Source of the DNA: Acidobacteriota bacterium
Lineage (GTDB): Bacteria > Acidobacteriota > Thermoanaerobaculia > Gp7-AA8
DNA length: 64,000 nt
Direction: 5' to 3'
Assembly (NCBI GenBank): GCA_003223645.1
Contig: QHVT01000020.1
Span: forward strand, 57,895-121,894
Part shown: positions 16,233 to 26,934 of the stretch, in pieces
Layout: each line of letters opens with the position of its first letter
How positions within the stretch are numbered: the stretch's first letter is position 1
The notes under the pieces: model-generated
Seen by the model: only the letters and a program-made list of their open reading frames with translations
Told to the model about the DNA's origin: nothing
The model's database searches: none
Translations under genes and position numbers: made by a program

Positions 16233-19200
16233 CGATTCCAGCAGCGCGGTCAGCTCCGGGTACTCCGACTCCAGCGTCGCGAACAGCGGCCGCGTCGATT
16301 CGACTTCGCCGCTGCGGCCGTGTCTCTCGATCGCGTCGCAGAGGGCGACGAGGCGCAGCGCGCCGATGTTCGCGCAGCCGCTCTTGAACGCGTGCGCGGC
16401 GCGCCAGGCCGCGACCGGATCGCGCACGGCGATCGCATCGCGCAGCGTGTCTATCCGCGCCGGCGCTTCCTCGAGGAAGATCGCGATCAGCTCGCGGACG
16501 AAGCCGGGATTCGACGGGCTCATCGCGCCGACCGCGGCGAGAACGGAGGAGTCGAGAATCACCGGCTCAGGCTCGGGAAGCGGCTCGCGCGATTCGATGC
16601 CCGCGAGCGCCTCGGCGAGCTGCGCGAGTCCGAACGGCTTGGTCAGATAGTCGTCCATCCCGGCGAGCAGACATCGTTCGCGGTCGCCGGACATGGCGCT
16701 CGCCGTCATCGCCACGATCGGAAGGTTCTTGCACTGCTTCCGTCCGCGGATGACTTTCGTCGCCTCGTAGCCGTCCATCTCCGGCATCTGGCAGTCCATC
16801 AGCACCGCGTCGTACTCGATCTCGTCGAGCGCGGCGAGGGCTTCGAATCCGTTGCCGACCGCCACCGCGTTGTGCCCGAGCTCGGCGAGCTGCGCGAGGA
16901 CGACCCGCTGGTTCACGCGATTGTCCTCGGCGACGAGGATACGCATCCGCCGCGTGAGCGGCCGCTCCGGCGCTTCGATGTGCGGCAGCGCGCTCGTCGA
17001 CGGAACGCCGAGGAGGCTGATGAGACAGTTCAGAAGATGCGAGTGGCGGACGGGCTTCATCAGCACGCGCGCAAAGCCGGCGGCATGATACGTCTCGAGG
17101 TCTTCGCGCCGCCGCCCGCACGACGTGACGAGAATCAGCGGCAATCCGAATCCTTCGGCGCGCGCGTGGTACGCGAACGCGGATCCATCGACGTTCAAAT
17201 CGACGATTGCGACCGCGAACTCGTCGTTCTCATCGCGCGCGCGGCGAAGCAGCGACAGCGCTTCGTCCATCGTTTGCGCGACGTCCGCGCATAGGCCCGC
17301 CGCTTCGACCTGATGCCGGAACACGCGGCGATGGATCGCGTGCCCGTCGACGATCAGCACGCGCGCCGCGGCGTCGAATGACGAAATCGCCGGCTGCGGC
17401 TCGTGCTTCTCGAGCTCCGCGGTGAACCAGAACGTCGAGCCCTTGCCGGGGTCGCTCTCGACGCCAATCTCGCCGTTCATCATCTCCACGAGCTGCCGGC
17501 AGATCGCGAGCCCGAGTCCCGTTCCGCCGAAGCGGCGCGTCGTCGATCCGTCGGCCTGCACGAAGGGCATGAACAGCCGCTCGATGAGATCGGACTCGAT
17601 TCCGATGCCGCTGTCGGTGACGGCGAAGCGAAGGATCGCCGTCGACTCGGATTCGCTCTCGACCGTCGCGCTCATGAGAATCTCGCCGGCATCGGTGAAC
17701 TTGACGGCGTTGCCGATCAGGTTCGTGAGGATCTGCCGCAGGCGTCCCGCGTCGCCGCGCAGTCTCCTCGGCACATCGTTCTCCACGATCGCCGCGATCT
17801 CGACGTTCTTCGCGCGCGCCTGCGATGCGAAGAGCTCGACCGATCCGTCGATGACGTCGGCCAGATCGAATTCGTTGCGCTCGAACGACAGCTTGCCGGC
17901 TTCGATCTTCGAGAAATCGAGGATGTCGTTGATGATCGTGAGCAGCGAGTCGGCGCTCATCTGCACCGTCAGCGCGATCTCGCGCTGCTCCGGCGTCAGG
18001 TCCGTCTCCAGCATCAGTCCGACCATTCCGATCACGCCGTTCATCGGCGTCCGGATCTCGTGGCTCATCGTCGCGAGGAATTGCGATTTGAGACGCGCCG
18101 ACTCCAGCGCCGCGTCGCGCGTCAGCGCCAGCTCGCTCTCCAGCTGCTTGCGCTCCGTGACGTCGCGGGCGACGCCCTGATAGCCGATGACGACGCCGTT
18201 CTCGACGACCGGCTGCACTTTCTGCTCGAGCCAGATCTCGCGTCCGTCGGCGGTCGTGAGAGGGAACTCGAGATATGTATTCGGCAGCCGATCGCCGTGC
18301 TGCCGTTCGTAGAACTCGCGCGCGATGCCGCGCATGTCGGGCCGCACGAGGTGGAGATACGACATGCCGACGAGCTCGTGGATCTGGTAGCCGGTGAGGC
18401 GCGTGGCGGTCGAGTTCATGAACGTGAAGCGGCCGCGCGCATCGCAGCGATAGATGACGTCGTCCGCGTTCTCGATCAGCTGCCCGAGCTGTTCCTGGCT
18501 CGTGCGGTACCGCTCCTCGCTGGCCTGCAATTCCTGATGCGCCGCGAGACGCTGCGAGATGTCACGAACGATTGCGACGGTGAGCTGGCGATGATCGTCC
18601 GGCACCGGCTGGACCGCGAGCTCGACGGCGATCTCGCTTCCGTCCGCGCGGCGCGCGATCGTCTGCATCGTGCGTCCGTCCGTCGGCGCACTGCGAATCG
18701 ACGGCAAGATCGTTTCGACATTGCGGCCGACGATCGACGACGGCGGAATGCCGAACAGCCGCTCCGCCGCGGGATTGAACGCCTCCAGCGTGCCGTCGGC
18801 GGGAAACGCGATCACCGCGTCGGCGATGTGCTCGACGATCGAGCGGAGCCGCGACTCGCTTTCGCGAAGCACGCTGGTGATGTTCGCGGCAATCCGCAGC
18901 GCGCGCCTGCGCGTCGTGTTCAACGCGACGACGACCGCGGAGAAGAGCAGCGTCACCAGGACGCCGGCAAGGAGTGCGATCTCCATCTCGCGCCGCACGA
19001 CGCGCGCGTCGGGCGACCCTTCGATCCGTGAGGTCCAGCTGCGTCCCGGCAGTGCGATTCTTCGCTTCGACTGGAACGGCAACGCTCCCGGCGACGCGTT
19101 GTTCGCATAAAAACGCGTTGTGCCGTCGGACAGCGTCAGGCGCATTCCCACGTTCAGCGGCAGCTGGTCCATGAGATCGGGCGCGCGGACCAGCGCATAG

Positions 19201-20447
19201 ACCCAGCCGATGTGCGCGGCACGCCGCGCGGCGATGCCGTCAGGCACACGGCCGCCGCGGAACACCGGCCTGTAGACGAAGAAGCCTTGCGACTTTCCAT
19301 CGAACGAGAACGGCGACGTCACGACCGCGTGCCCTTCGTCGCGCGCTTGTTCCGCCGTGGCCCGGCGTCGTGGCACGGCGGCCATGTTGAAGCCGATCGT
19401 GACCCGATCGATCTCGACCGGCTCGATCAGGCGAACCACGTAGGCCACGTCTCCGGACGAGGCGGGACGCACGGCCGCCCACGTTCCGTATTCGGCCTGC
19501 AGGCGCTCGTTGAATTCCTGAAAACCGGACCGCGGCACGACTTCGATGAAGCCGACACCCGAGAGCCCGGAAGAGCCGTCGCCGATCGGATGCCGTTTGA
19601 AGTAGTCTCGCCAGTCGCTCTTGGCCGGGTCTTTCTGTGACGACCATAGCGCGGCCGCGCCATCCAGCACGCGAACGCCGTCCTGCACTCTCCGCGCGAT
19701 GGCGGCGTCGATCTGCTCCGCGTTCCAGAGAAATCGCTCCTCTTCGCCGCGCATGGCCACGCTGTGGGCGATGCGCACGGCGAGTGCGGTCAGGAGCAAG
19801 CCGCCGAGGAGAAAGAGGATGGCGGGCCAGAACCGCCAGCGATCGGGCGGCTTCTGCGGCGCCGTCGTGGAGCGCGAGATCGACGCGGTATCGCGCAGCA
19901 CCGCCTCCGCTTTCTCGCGCTCGGCGGTGACGCGATGAAAGTCCTCCATCGTGCGGCGGAACTCCAGCAGCGGAATCACCTGCCGCGCCAGGCGCCGCAA
20001 CGCCTCGAGCTGTTCGCTCGTGAGCCGGCGCGGCTTGCGGTCGATGACGCACAGCGTGCCGATGTGACGTCCGTCCGGCGTGACCAGCGGCGCACCCGCG
20101 TAAAAGCGGATGTGCGGAGGGCCGATGACCAGCGGGTTGTCGTTGAACCGCTCATCGAGCGCGGCGTCCTCCACGACGAAGACGTCGTCCTGCAGAATCG
20201 CGTGCGGACAGAATCCGACTTCGCGCGACGTCGCCGGGATGTCGAGACCGACGCAGGCCTTGAACCACTGCCGGTCCGCGTCGACGAGGCTCACCAGCGA
20301 GATCGGCACCTCGCAGACGTACGACGCGAGGCGCGTGATCTCGTCGAACTCCACTTCCGCCCCGGTGTCGAGGATCCGATACTCTCGCAGCGCGGCGAGG
20401 CGTTCCTGTTCGTCGGGCGGAATCGGCGCGGATTTCATGGCAGCCAT
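16203..20447 (-). CDS. Large hybrid sensor histidine kinase (GAF-CHASE-PAS-PAS-HisKA-HATPase-REC-REC-HPt)
   Basis: 1414 residues. In order: GAF domain (~20-160), a transmembrane helix ([19 protein letters not shown]), a periplasmic CHASE domain (~235-470), a second helix ([20 protein letters not shown]), two PAS domains, HisKA with H-box [17 protein letters not shown], HATPase with [13 protein letters not shown], a first receiver with Asp in AIVDLNVDG, a second receiver ([28 protein letters not shown]), and an HPt domain with His in [13 protein letters not shown]. The phosphorelay is therefore complete within one chain. The start overlaps the upstream cyclase gene by 13 bp, so the two are probably co-expressed. 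An N-terminal GAF ahead of CHASE is less common. The C-terminal tail comes from a repeat. Start could be Met1 or Met4. Confidence 0.92.
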   Translation of the reverse strand: MAAMKSAPIPPDEQERLAALREYRILDTGAEVEFDEITRLASYVCEVPISLVSLVDADRQWFKACVGLDIPATSREVGFCPHAILQDDVFVVEDAALDERFNDNPLVIGPPHIRFYAGAPLVTPDGRHIGTLCVIDRKPRRLTSEQLEALRRLARQVIPLLEFRRTMEDFHRVTAEREKAEAVLRDTASISRSTTAPQKPPDRWRFWPAILFLLGGLLLTALAVRIAHSVAMRGEEERFLWNAEQIDAAIARRVQDGVRVLDGAAALWSSQKDPAKSDWRDYFKRHPIGDGSSGLSGVGFIEVVPRSGFQEFNERLQAEYGTWAAVRPASSGDVAYVVRLIEPVEIDRVTIGFNMAAVPRRRATAEQARDEGHAVVTSPFSFDGKSQGFFVYRPVFRGGRVPDGIAARRAAHIGWVYALVRAPDLMDQLPLNVGMRLTLSDGTTRFYANNASPGALPFQSKRRIALPGRSWTSRIEGSPDARVVRREMEIALLAGVLVTLLFSAVVVALNTTRRRALRIAANITSVLRESESRLRSIVEHIADAVIAFPADGTLEAFNPAAERLFGIPPSSIVGRNVETILPSIRSAPTDGRTMQTIARRADGSEIAVELAVQPVPDDHRQLTVAIVRDISQRLAAHQELQASEERYRTSQEQLGQLIENADDVIYRCDARGRFTFMNSTATRLTGYQIHELVGMSYLHLVRPDMRGIAREFYERQHGDRLPNTYLEFPLTTADGREIWLEQKVQPVVENGVVIGYQGVARDVTERKQLESELALTRDAALESARLKSQFLATMSHEIRTPMNGVIGMVGLMLETDLTPEQREIALTVQMSADSLLTIINDILDFSKIEAGKLSFERNEFDLADVIDGSVELFASQARAKNVEIAAIVENDVPRRLRGDAGRLRQILTNLIGNAVKFTDAGEILMSATVESESESTAILRFAVTDSGIGIESDLIERLFMPFVQADGSTTRRFGGTGLGLAICRQLVEMMNGEIGVESDPGKGSTFWFTAELEKHEPQPAISSFDAAARVLIVDGHAIHRRVFRHQVEAAGLCADVAQTMDEALSLLRRARDENDEFAVAIVDLNVDGSAFAYHARAEGFGLPLILVTSCGRRREDLETYHAAGFARVLMKPVRHSHLLNCLISLLGVPSTSALPHIEAPERPLTRRMRILVAEDNRVNQRVVLAQLAELGHNAVAVGNGFEALAALDEIEYDAVLMDCQMPEMDGYEATKVIRGRKQCKNLPIVAMTASAMSGDRERCLLAGMDDYLTKPFGLAQLAEALAGIESREPLPEPEPVILDSSVLAAVGAMSPSNPGFVRELIAIFLEEAPARIDTLRDAIAVRDPVAAWRAAHAFKSGCANIGALRLVALCDAIERHGRSGEVESTRPLFATLESEYPELTALLESEECGRPARS

Positions 20448-21775
20448 CCTTCACCGAACGCGTCCCCGTCGAAGGGATTGGTCATCCACTTCATGGACGC
20501 GGCCGGATCGGATGCGGACACACGATTCTTGCCTGATCTCTTCGCGCGGTAAAGGGCTCGGTCGGCGCGGGCGATCGCGCTCTCCACGCCTTCCCCATCG
20601 CGCATGGCCGCGACGCCGGCGCTGAACGTCGCGGAAATCGTCGTCGCCGGCGTCACCCGATGCTCGACGAGGCGGAACTGGCGGAGGATCTGTTCGAGCC
20701 GGATCACGGCGACCGCTTCGCTGACGTTCTCCAGCAGCAGCACGAACTCTTCGCCGCCGTAACGCCCGGCGAGATCGTGCGCGCGTACGCTGCGATGCAG
20801 CGTCTCGCTGAGACTGAGCAGCACGCGGTCGCCGGCGGCGTGGCCGTAGCGATCGTTCACTCCCTTGAACTCGTCGATGTCGATCATCGCGAAGCAGAGG
20901 CGCTTGCGGCGCTCCGGCTTCGCGGCTGCCGCGACGGCCGCGGCCTGATCGAGAAACGTGCGCCGCGTGAGCGCGCCCGTCTGCGCGTCGCGCTCGACGA
21001 GCGCGCGCAGCCGTCGGAAGTGATGCAGTCTCGAGCCGACGGCCGCGAGCAACACTTCCGGAGGGATGGGCTTGCGCAGCACCTGCTCGCCGCCGACCAG
21101 CGTCGTCAGCAGCGAGTCGTCGAGATCGTCGCGCGAGGTGACGTAGATGACGGGGATGGTATCGAAACGGGAGTCCTGCCGCAGAAAGCGCGTGAGCTCG
21201 ACTCCGTCGACGTACGGCAGATGCACGTCCATCAGCACGAGATCGGGAGGCGCGTCGACGAGCGCCGCCTCGAACTTTCGCCCGTCCGCGCAAATCCTCG
21301 GCGCGTATCCGCCGGCGCGCAGCGTCCCCGCGAGCGCCGCCGCCGACACGGCGTCGTCTTCCACCACCAGCACGCGCGCGGCCGTTCTCGCGCCGATGAG
21401 CATCAGCACCTGCGACGCGAGCGCGCGCCAGTCGCCGTTCTTCTCGCAGAGCGCGCTCGCCCCCGCCCGCAGCGCGGCGATCTTCGCGGCGAAATCGTGC
21501 GTCGCGCTCAGAGCGATGATCGGCATCCGGTGGTCGCTGGCGCGGATTTCCTGCACGATCTCCAATCCGCAGTCGCCGGGGAACTGCAGGTCGACGATCG
21601 CCGCGGACCACGGGTGGAGCGAGAGCGCCGTCCGTGCCGCGACGCACGTCGCCGCGCCGAATGCGTCGACCCGGATCTGCGCGAGCGCCGTATGAATGTG
21701 CGTCCGCATCGACGCGTCCTGCCCGACCACGAGCACCCGCGGCTGACTTGCTTCTTCTCCATACAACTTCTGCAT
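20435..21775 (-). CDS. Diguanylate cyclase with two receiver domains (PleD-like)
   Basis: 446 residues. Receiver 1 ([30 protein letters not shown]) is degenerate at its first acidic site. Receiver 2 is complete ([37 protein letters not shown]). The GGDEF domain has active site GGEEF preceded by an RAHD inhibitory I-site five residues upstream, so it should make c-di-GMP and be product-inhibited. It overlaps the histidine kinase gene by 13 bp, so the HPt output of that kinase plausibly feeds these receivers (inference). Confidence 0.92.
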   Translation of the reverse strand: MQKLYGEEASQPRVLVVGQDASMRTHIHTALAQIRVDAFGAATCVAARTALSLHPWSAAIVDLQFPGDCGLEIVQEIRASDHRMPIIALSATHDFAAKIAALRAGASALCEKNGDWRALASQVLMLIGARTAARVLVVEDDAVSAAALAGTLRAGGYAPRICADGRKFEAALVDAPPDLVLMDVHLPYVDGVELTRFLRQDSRFDTIPVIYVTSRDDLDDSLLTTLVGGEQVLRKPIPPEVLLAAVGSRLHHFRRLRALVERDAQTGALTRRTFLDQAAAVAAAAKPERRKRLCFAMIDIDEFKGVNDRYGHAAGDRVLLSLSETLHRSVRAHDLAGRYGGEEFVLLLENVSEAVAVIRLEQILRQFRLVEHRVTPATTISATFSAGVAAMRDGEGVESAIARADRALYRAKRSGKNRVSASDPAASMKWMTNPFDGDAFGEGWLP

Positions 21776-21865
21776 CCGAGGGAGGGTGCCAGCGCAAGGT
21801 TACAGTTTTACTAACGGAGCCCCTGATCCTGAGCCGCAAAGACGGCGCATCGCGAGAGCAGCTAA

Positions 21866-21935
21866 CGATGAAGGATGAAGGATGAAGGATGAAGGATGAA
21901 CGATCCCAATTCCGTTCATCCTTCATCCTTCATCG
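21866..21935. repeat. Inverted repeat built from tandem gatgaag heptamers
   Basis: Four tandem copies of gatgaag on the left face ttcatccttcatccttcat on the right, giving a long stem ahead of the pirin gene. A half copy of the family A palindrome lies just upstream (from ~21826). Confidence 0.8.
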
Positions 21936-21993
21936 CTCATCGTCGCGAACGGCCCGGTCCTCGATGGAATGCACCATTGTTATCAACAATGCC

Positions 21994-22842
21994 ATGACCA
22001 TACGCACCACCGCCGGCCTCCTCCACGCCACGCCGCAACTCGAAGGCGAGGGGATGCTCGTGACACGTCCGTTCCCCACTGCCCGCCTCGATCAACTCGA
22101 TCCGTTTCTTCTCCTCGATCGCATGGGTCCGGCGACGCATGGGCCGGGCGAGGCCAAAGGCGCGCCCGATCATCCGCATCGCGGGTTCGAGACGGTCACG
22201 TATGTGCTCGAAGGCGCGATCGAGCATGGCGACTCGCAAGGCAATCGCGGACGCATCGGCGCGGGTGACGTGCAGTGGATGACGGCCGGGTCAGGCGTCA
22301 TTCATTCGGAAATGCCGTCCGAAGAGATTCGACGCGACGGCGGTCGAATGCACGGCTTTCAGCTGTGGGTGAATCTGCCGCGGCGCGACAAGATGATGAA
22401 GCCGCGCTATCAGGAGCTGCGCGCGTCGGAGATTCCGACCGCGAAAAGTGCGGACGGAAAAGTCGCCGTCACCGTCATCGCCGGCGACTCCCTCGGCGCA
22501 CGCGCGACGATCGACACCCGCACGCCGATCATCTACCTGCACGTCCGTCTCACCGCCGGCGCGCGCTTCACGCAGCCGATTCCCGCGACGTACAACGCGT
22601 TCGCATTCGTCCTCGGCGGCGAAGCGAACTTCGGCAATGAGATCGCGCGCGAAAACGACATGGTGGTGTTCGAACGCGACGGCGACGAAGTATCGATCGC
22701 ATCGGACAACGGCGCCGAGCTCCTGCTCATCGCCGGCGTTCCGCTCCATGAGCCGGTCGCGCGTTATGGACCGTTCGTGATGAACACGCCGGGCGAGATC
22801 CGTCAGGCGATGATCGACTATCAGACCGGCCGGTTCGGATAG
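21994..22842 (+). CDS. Pirin family protein
   Basis: 282 residues from ATG 21994 (ATG 21964 is an alternative). The N-terminal cupin carries the pirin signature HPHRGFETVTYVLEG, then HGDSQGNRGRIGAGDVQWMT and AGSGVIHSEMPS, which supply the metal-binding His residues and Glu. The C-terminal half has the conserved pirin_C segment (AFVLGGEANFG and LLLIAGVPLHEPVARYGPFV). Bacterial pirins are reported as quercetinase-like dioxygenases or redox-sensing regulators. No partner gene is adjacent. Confidence 0.9.
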   Translation: MTIRTTAGLLHATPQLEGEGMLVTRPFPTARLDQLDPFLLLDRMGPATHGPGEAKGAPDHPHRGFETVTYVLEGAIEHGDSQGNRGRIGAGDVQWMTAGSGVIHSEMPSEEIRRDGGRMHGFQLWVNLPRRDKMMKPRYQELRASEIPTAKSADGKVAVTVIAGDSLGARATIDTRTPIIYLHVRLTAGARFTQPIPATYNAFAFVLGGEANFGNEIARENDMVVFERDGDEVSIASDNGAELLLIAGVPLHEPVARYGPFVMNTPGEIRQAMIDYQTGRFG

Positions 22843-23002
22843 ATCCGTTTCACGGGACATTCCGCGATCTGCCATCGTGCTGTCCTGAAACGCGAACACG
22901 ATGACCTCTCGCCAGATCAGACGTGATGCGATTTCTTCCACGTCCTCAGGCTCAGCAGTGGCAGAGCGATTGCGAAGAGGACGCATCCGAGGAGATCAGG
23001 TC

Positions 23003-23641
23003 ATGAATCGTTGGCTCGCGTTGGTTGCTGTCGTGCTGCTCGTTGGTTGTGCATCTTCGAAGCCCGCCGCGCAGGCGGAAATCGATCCCGTCACCGATCC
23101 GACAGTCGTCGGCGCGGTGAACGCCGCCGCGGTCGAAGGCTCCGCGGAAGCGGAAGAAGCAGCGCGACAGGGACGAAAGATCGGGCGTGTCGTCGGCGTG
23201 CTCGCCGCGGTCCTCGGCGGCCCGCAAAGTGAATCGCTCGATGACACGATCAATCGGTATCGCAACACGCGCGACGCAATCACGGCGACGAGCGCCGCGA
23301 TCGGTGCGACGAAGGGTGCGGTGAACGGAGCGAAGCGCGGGTTCGTGTTCGACCAGCAATTCGCGGAGTTGCACGACATCAGCGGCATCGAAGCGACGCG
23401 TCCCTTCCCCGATCAGATCGATGTGCGGATCGCGAAGATGCCGAACAGCGACATGCTCGCGACGATCGCGCTGGTATTCATCGGACGCGAGGAGCGGATC
23501 ATTCACATTGAAGCCGCCGGCTCCGCTGCGTCAGACATTCGCGACTCTTTGATCGCCCTCGGGATGAATCCTTCGTCGCTTCACAGCCATCAGAACGACG
23601 AAGAGAGAGGGGTCGTTCTTCACGTGGGATACGTGTACTGA
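23003..23641 (+). CDS. Putative lipoprotein, function unknown
   Basis: 212 residues. Lipoprotein signal LALVAVVLLVGCASS (lipobox LVGC). Start at ATG 23003, 8 nt after gaggag. A Gly/Ala-rich central region (VVGVLAAVLGG and TSAAIGATKGAVNGAKRGF) resembles glycine-zipper stretches; the C-terminal half is a mixed alpha/beta domain I do not recognise. Followed by a family E palindrome. Confidence 0.75.
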   Translation: MNRWLALVAVVLLVGCASSKPAAQAEIDPVTDPTVVGAVNAAAVEGSAEAEEAARQGRKIGRVVGVLAAVLGGPQSESLDDTINRYRNTRDAITATSAAIGATKGAVNGAKRGFVFDQQFAELHDISGIEATRPFPDQIDVRIAKMPNSDMLATIALVFIGREERIIHIEAAGSAASDIRDSLIALGMNPSSLHSHQNDEERGVVLHVGYVY

Positions 23642-23645
23642 GGAT

Positions 23646-23722
23646 CTTTGGACTGCGGCAGCTAACGCTGCCGCTTTTTACACCGTGTAGAAAAGCGGTG
23701 GCGTAGCCGCCGCAGTCCAAAG
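23646..23722. repeat. Palindromic repeat, family E copy 1
   Basis: Arms ctttggactgcggcagctaa and gcgtagccgccgcagtccaaag around a ctttttacaccgtgtagaaaag hairpin. Copies or half copies lie inside coding regions at 28576-28608 and 37419-37482. Confidence 0.85.
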
Positions 23723-23779
23723 CAGCGGCGCCGCCGAAACCACCCGCTCACCGCACGCCCGCATCAACGAACGTTAGCT

Positions 23780-24022
23780 TCACTCACTGCGGCGCAAGGC
23801 AACTTCGTCCTCGATCTCATCCCAACCGAGCGGAGTGACACCCGATCGCATGATCTCGGAGCGAAGCTCGCGCAGGCGGCGGCCCATTGGTGTTTTGGCT
23901 TCGGTGCTCGTTTGAATCGTCACATGCACCTCAGCGTTGTCAGGCAAGTCGACCGGCTCTTTGAGGCGGAGTACGCCGTTCTCGTAAATCGCATCGACAT
24001 CGATCGTCGTCGTGTTCGCCAC
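23780..24022 (-). CDS. AF2212/DUF104-like antitoxin-family protein, orphan
   Basis: 80 residues from GTG. The N-terminal ~35 residues (VDAIYENGVLRLKEPVDLPD, then EVHVTIQ) match the AF2212-like antitoxin family (DUF104). The C-terminal half (MGRRLRELRSEIM) is helical. The usual partner is a PIN toxin directly downstream, but 23642-23780 holds only a family E palindrome, so the pair is incomplete here. Confidence 0.75.
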   Translation of the reverse strand: MANTTTIDVDAIYENGVLRLKEPVDLPDNAEVHVTIQTSTEAKTPMGRRLRELRSEIMRSGVTPLGWDEIEDEVALRRSE

Positions 24023-24025
24023 GAT

Positions 24026-25186
24026 CTAAGTGTACCGATTCGCGAACAGTTTGGGAGAGCGCCTGATCTTCGATACGAACAGCACCACCGCCCCCACCAC
24101 CCCGCTCACCCCACACGCCATCCACAGCAACGCCTCGCTTCGCTCGTACAGCGTCGCGCCGAGGATCGGGCCGGCGAGCATGCCGATGGAGTACGTCAGC
24201 ATGTGCAGGCCGTGGTAGCGGCCGCGCGCGTGTTCGGGGGCGAGCTCGGTGATGTACGCGCTCGCCATCGGCGCGAAGATCATCTCCGCGATCGTCCAGA
24301 TCGCGACGGTGATCGCGAACGCGAGGAGCGTGTGCGCGAAGCCGGTGAGGGCCCAGCCGATGCCCATCAAGGCGTAGCCGATGGCGATGACGGGAACGTG
24401 CGCGAAGCGCTGCAGCCGGAGCGTCAGTGCGATCTCGAACAAGACGACGAACAGGCCGTTGATCGACATCAGCATTCCGTACTGCGACGGCGTGAAGCCG
24501 TGGCGCGCGAGATGGATCGGCAGCGTCGAGGACATCTGAAAGTAGATCCACGTCATCGAGATGCTCGCGAGGAGAAAGATGACGAGTCTGCGATCGGCGA
24601 AGGCGGTGCGAAAGCTCTCGCGATCTTCGGATTGATGAATGCCGTGCGGCAGCGCGACGAGCGCGATGATGCCGAACGCGAACGAACTGACGGCGTCGCC
24701 GAGGAAGACCCAGAAGAAGGAACGTTCGGCGAGGAAGCCGGCGATGGCGGGACCGATGGCGAAGCCGAGGTTGATCGCGAAGCGGTAGAAGCCGAATGCG
24801 AGGACGCGCTGGTCGGGCGCGACGACGTCGGAGAGGAGCGCGCTCGATGCGGGGCGATAGAGCTCGGTCGACAGGCCGGCGGTGAAGACGAGCGCGACGA
24901 TCGAGGCGAAGCCGTGAACCTGCGAGAGCGTGAGCATCGTGGCGCCCGACGCGAACATCGACAGCGCGATCGTGTTGCGCCGGCCGATGCGGTCGGCCAG
25001 ATGTCCGCCGAGCATCGACGTCGCGAAGTGTCCCGCGCCGTACGCGCTGATCGCGAGGCCGCTTTGTGCGATCGAGAATCCGCTGCGCGTCAGATAGAGC
25101 GCGAGCATCGGCATCACGAACGTGCCGAAGCGATTGATGAACGTGCCGGCGAAGAGAATCCATGCGGAGCGGGGAAGTTTGTTCAC
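24026..25186 (-). CDS. MFS transporter (drug efflux type)
   Basis: 386 residues, 12 predicted helices, with motif A GGHLADRIGRRNTIALS between helices 2 and 3. Start placed at GTG 25186 because the same leader sequence precedes the ATG of the gene at 26900 and both starts fall 34-35 bp after the operator; the open frame runs upstream to TTG 25222 inside the operator. Divergent from an XRE regulator across the ATTACCTGACAGGTAAT palindrome, so expression is probably controlled by that regulator. Substrate unknown. Confidence 0.9.
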   Translation of the reverse strand: MNKLPRSAWILFAGTFINRFGTFVMPMLALYLTRSGFSIAQSGLAISAYGAGHFATSMLGGHLADRIGRRNTIALSMFASGATMLTLSQVHGFASIVALVFTAGLSTELYRPASSALLSDVVAPDQRVLAFGFYRFAINLGFAIGPAIAGFLAERSFFWVFLGDAVSSFAFGIIALVALPHGIHQSEDRESFRTAFADRRLVIFLLASISMTWIYFQMSSTLPIHLARHGFTPSQYGMLMSINGLFVVLFEIALTLRLQRFAHVPVIAIGYALMGIGWALTGFAHTLLAFAITVAIWTIAEMIFAPMASAYITELAPEHARGRYHGLHMLTYSIGMLAGPILGATLYERSEALLWMACGVSGVVGAVVLFVSKIRRSPKLFANRYT

Positions 25187-25221
25187 GCGCTGCACGATCG
25201 GTCCGGCGGCGCGGCGATTCA

Positions 25222-25238
25222 ATTACCTGACAGGTAAT
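25222..25238. promoter_or_regulatory. Operator palindrome, copy 1 (ATTACCTG-A-CAGGTAAT)
   Basis: A 17-bp palindrome with 8-bp perfect arms in the gap between the divergent MFS exporter and XRE regulator genes. It is part of a 46-bp segment (25193-25238) that recurs at 26906-26951 with 40 of 46 bases identical. Predicted binding site of the adjacent XRE regulator. Confidence 0.8.
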
Positions 25239-25273
25239 GGCCCACGCGCGGCGCGCGATGTAGATTGCTGCGC

Positions 25274-26089
25274 ATGACAGAGCGCTCGATGGAAGCGGAC
25301 AGCGGATTCGGAACGTTGCTGCGCGAGTGGCGGTCGCGCCGCCGTGTGAGCCAGCTCGACCTCGCCGTCGAGGCGGGCGTGTCGTCGCGGCACGTGAGCT
25401 TCATCGAGACCGGCCGCGCGCAGCCGAGCCGCGAGATGGTGCTGATGCTCGCGCGGGTCCTCGACGTCCCGCTGCGCGATCGCAACGAGCTGCTGATGGC
25501 GGCCGGCTACGCGGCGATGTATCGCGCGACCGATCTCGGCGCGCCCGCGCTCGAGCAGGCGCGCCGCGCGCTCGATTTCATGCTGCGCCAGCAGGAGCCG
25601 TATCCCGCGATCGTCGTCGATCGCGCGTGGAACCTGCTGAAGGCGAACAACGGCGCGGTGCGTCTCGTCGAGACGTTCACCGATCCGTCGGCCGCGAGCG
25701 AGTGGAACGGCAACGCGATGCGTCTCATGTTCCACCCGCGCGGCTTCCGTCCGCACATCGTCAACTGGGAAGCGATGGCCGCCGCGCTGATTCAATGGCT
25801 GCATCGCGATGTGCTGAGCGGAATCGGCGGCGCTGAAACGCGTCGACTGCTCGACGAGTTGCTTTCCTATCCCGGCGTTCCGCCGCGATGGCGGACGCTC
25901 GACCTCGACGTCTCGACCGCGCCCTTCCTCGCGATCGACTTCCGCAAAAACGATCTCCACCTCCGCTTCTTTTCCACGCTCACCTCCCTCGGCACTCCGC
26001 ACGACATCACCCTGCAGGAGCTGCGCGTCGAGGCGTTCTTTCCGGCGGATGCGGAGACCGAGGCGTCGCCCTACTGGCGCGCCTCATGA
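25274..26089 (+). CDS. XRE-family regulator with MmyB-like (MLTR) ligand-binding domain
   Basis: 271 residues from ATG 25274. N-terminal helix-turn-helix (SQLDLAVEAGVSSRHVSFIE, TGRAQPSREMVLMLARVLDV), then the MmyB/MLTR ligand-binding domain (LLMAAGYAAMY, QEPYPAIVVDRAWNLLKANN, RLMFHPRGFRPHIVNWE, HDITLQELRVEAFFPAD). Members usually repress a neighbouring gene and are released by a small hydrophobic ligand. The palindrome 36 bp before the start suggests autoregulation and control of the MFS exporter. Confidence 0.9.
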   Translation: MTERSMEADSGFGTLLREWRSRRRVSQLDLAVEAGVSSRHVSFIETGRAQPSREMVLMLARVLDVPLRDRNELLMAAGYAAMYRATDLGAPALEQARRALDFMLRQQEPYPAIVVDRAWNLLKANNGAVRLVETFTDPSAASEWNGNAMRLMFHPRGFRPHIVNWEAMAAALIQWLHRDVLSGIGGAETRRLLDELLSYPGVPPRWRTLDLDVSTAPFLAIDFRKNDLHLRFFSTLTSLGTPHDITLQELRVEAFFPADAETEASPYWRAS

Positions 26090-26092
26090 CCC

Positions 26093-26192
26093 GCGCCCGA
26101 GCCCGAGCCCGCTTCCGAGCCCCGGGGCGGGGGATGCAGTCGCTTCGCTAGCCGCCCACCCCGGGCGCGGAAGCCGGCTCGGGCTCGGGCGC
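26093..26192. repeat. Large GC-rich palindrome between convergent genes
   Basis: Arms gcgcccgagcccgagcccgc and ggctcgggctcgggcgc, with inner cttccgagccccgggg facing ccccgggcgcggaag. It separates the stops at 26089 (+) and 26208 (-) and could serve as a bidirectional terminator or be another REP-like element. Confidence 0.75.
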
Positions 26193-26207
26193 GTCCAAGC
26201 GCATGAT

Positions 26208-26900
26208 TCAAGGCACCGCCTGAACATTCACCAGCATGTTCGGCCGGAGGTTCAGCGTCTCGAGTGTGACCTTCGAAATCAGCGCGTTCACTTTGTCCGG
26301 AAGCTCGGCGCGCTCTTCGAGAATCGCACCGAGCGTTGCGCGCGGACGCAGCCGTACGTAGCGCGGCATGTCGCCACCCGCAACCATGCGGTACCAAAGC
26401 GTCTCACCCTGCAGCTTCGATTGCTCCGCGGCGACCGCAGCCTCGAACGCCTTACCCGCGCCCTGGTGCAACTCGATGGTCATGTACTCCGCGCGCAACA
26501 CCGGCGTCGGCACACCATTGCCGCGCGAAAGGGAGGGCAGAAATTCGTAGACGCCGTTGCCGACAAACTGCGCGTGCGGCAGCACATTGATGATGTTGTC
26601 CCGCTCATCCTCGGCCGGCGACACCGGATTGCTCAAGCTCGCGGCCGTGTGACCGAACGTGGCGTAGATCAGCCAGCGCTGACGCTCCGTCGACGCCCAC
26701 ACCGTCCAGCTGTACCACCGAAAGGTATCCTTCGCCTGCCGGTGCCATTCGAGATGTCGGACGTACCCCGCCTCGAGATCGACCGTCTGACCGTCGTTCG
26801 CGCGAAGAACTGCGATGCGCGCAAACGGCCCGGGCTCCGATTCCGTTTGCGCGAGGAGCGGCGTAGCCAAGAGCAGCGCGAGAATGCAGAGTCGTTTCAT
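26208..26900 (-). CDS. Secreted protein of unknown function under the second operator copy
   Basis: 230 residues. Signal peptide MKRLCILALLLATPLLAQ. The mature part (EAGYVRHLEWHRQAKDTFRW, RWLIYATFGHTAASL) resembles no family I can name with certainty. Start at ATG 26900, directly after the duplicated leader. Because the leader is shared with the MFS gene, this protein is predicted to belong to the same regulon. Confidence 0.7.
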   Translation of the reverse strand: MKRLCILALLLATPLLAQTESEPGPFARIAVLRANDGQTVDLEAGYVRHLEWHRQAKDTFRWYSWTVWASTERQRWLIYATFGHTAASLSNPVSPAEDERDNIINVLPHAQFVGNGVYEFLPSLSRGNGVPTPVLRAEYMTIELHQGAGKAFEAAVAAEQSKLQGETLWYRMVAGGDMPRYVRLRPRATLGAILEERAELPDKVNALISKVTLETLNLRPNMLVNVQAVP

Positions 26901-26934
26901 GCGCACACGATCGGTCCGGCGGCGCGGACGATCA

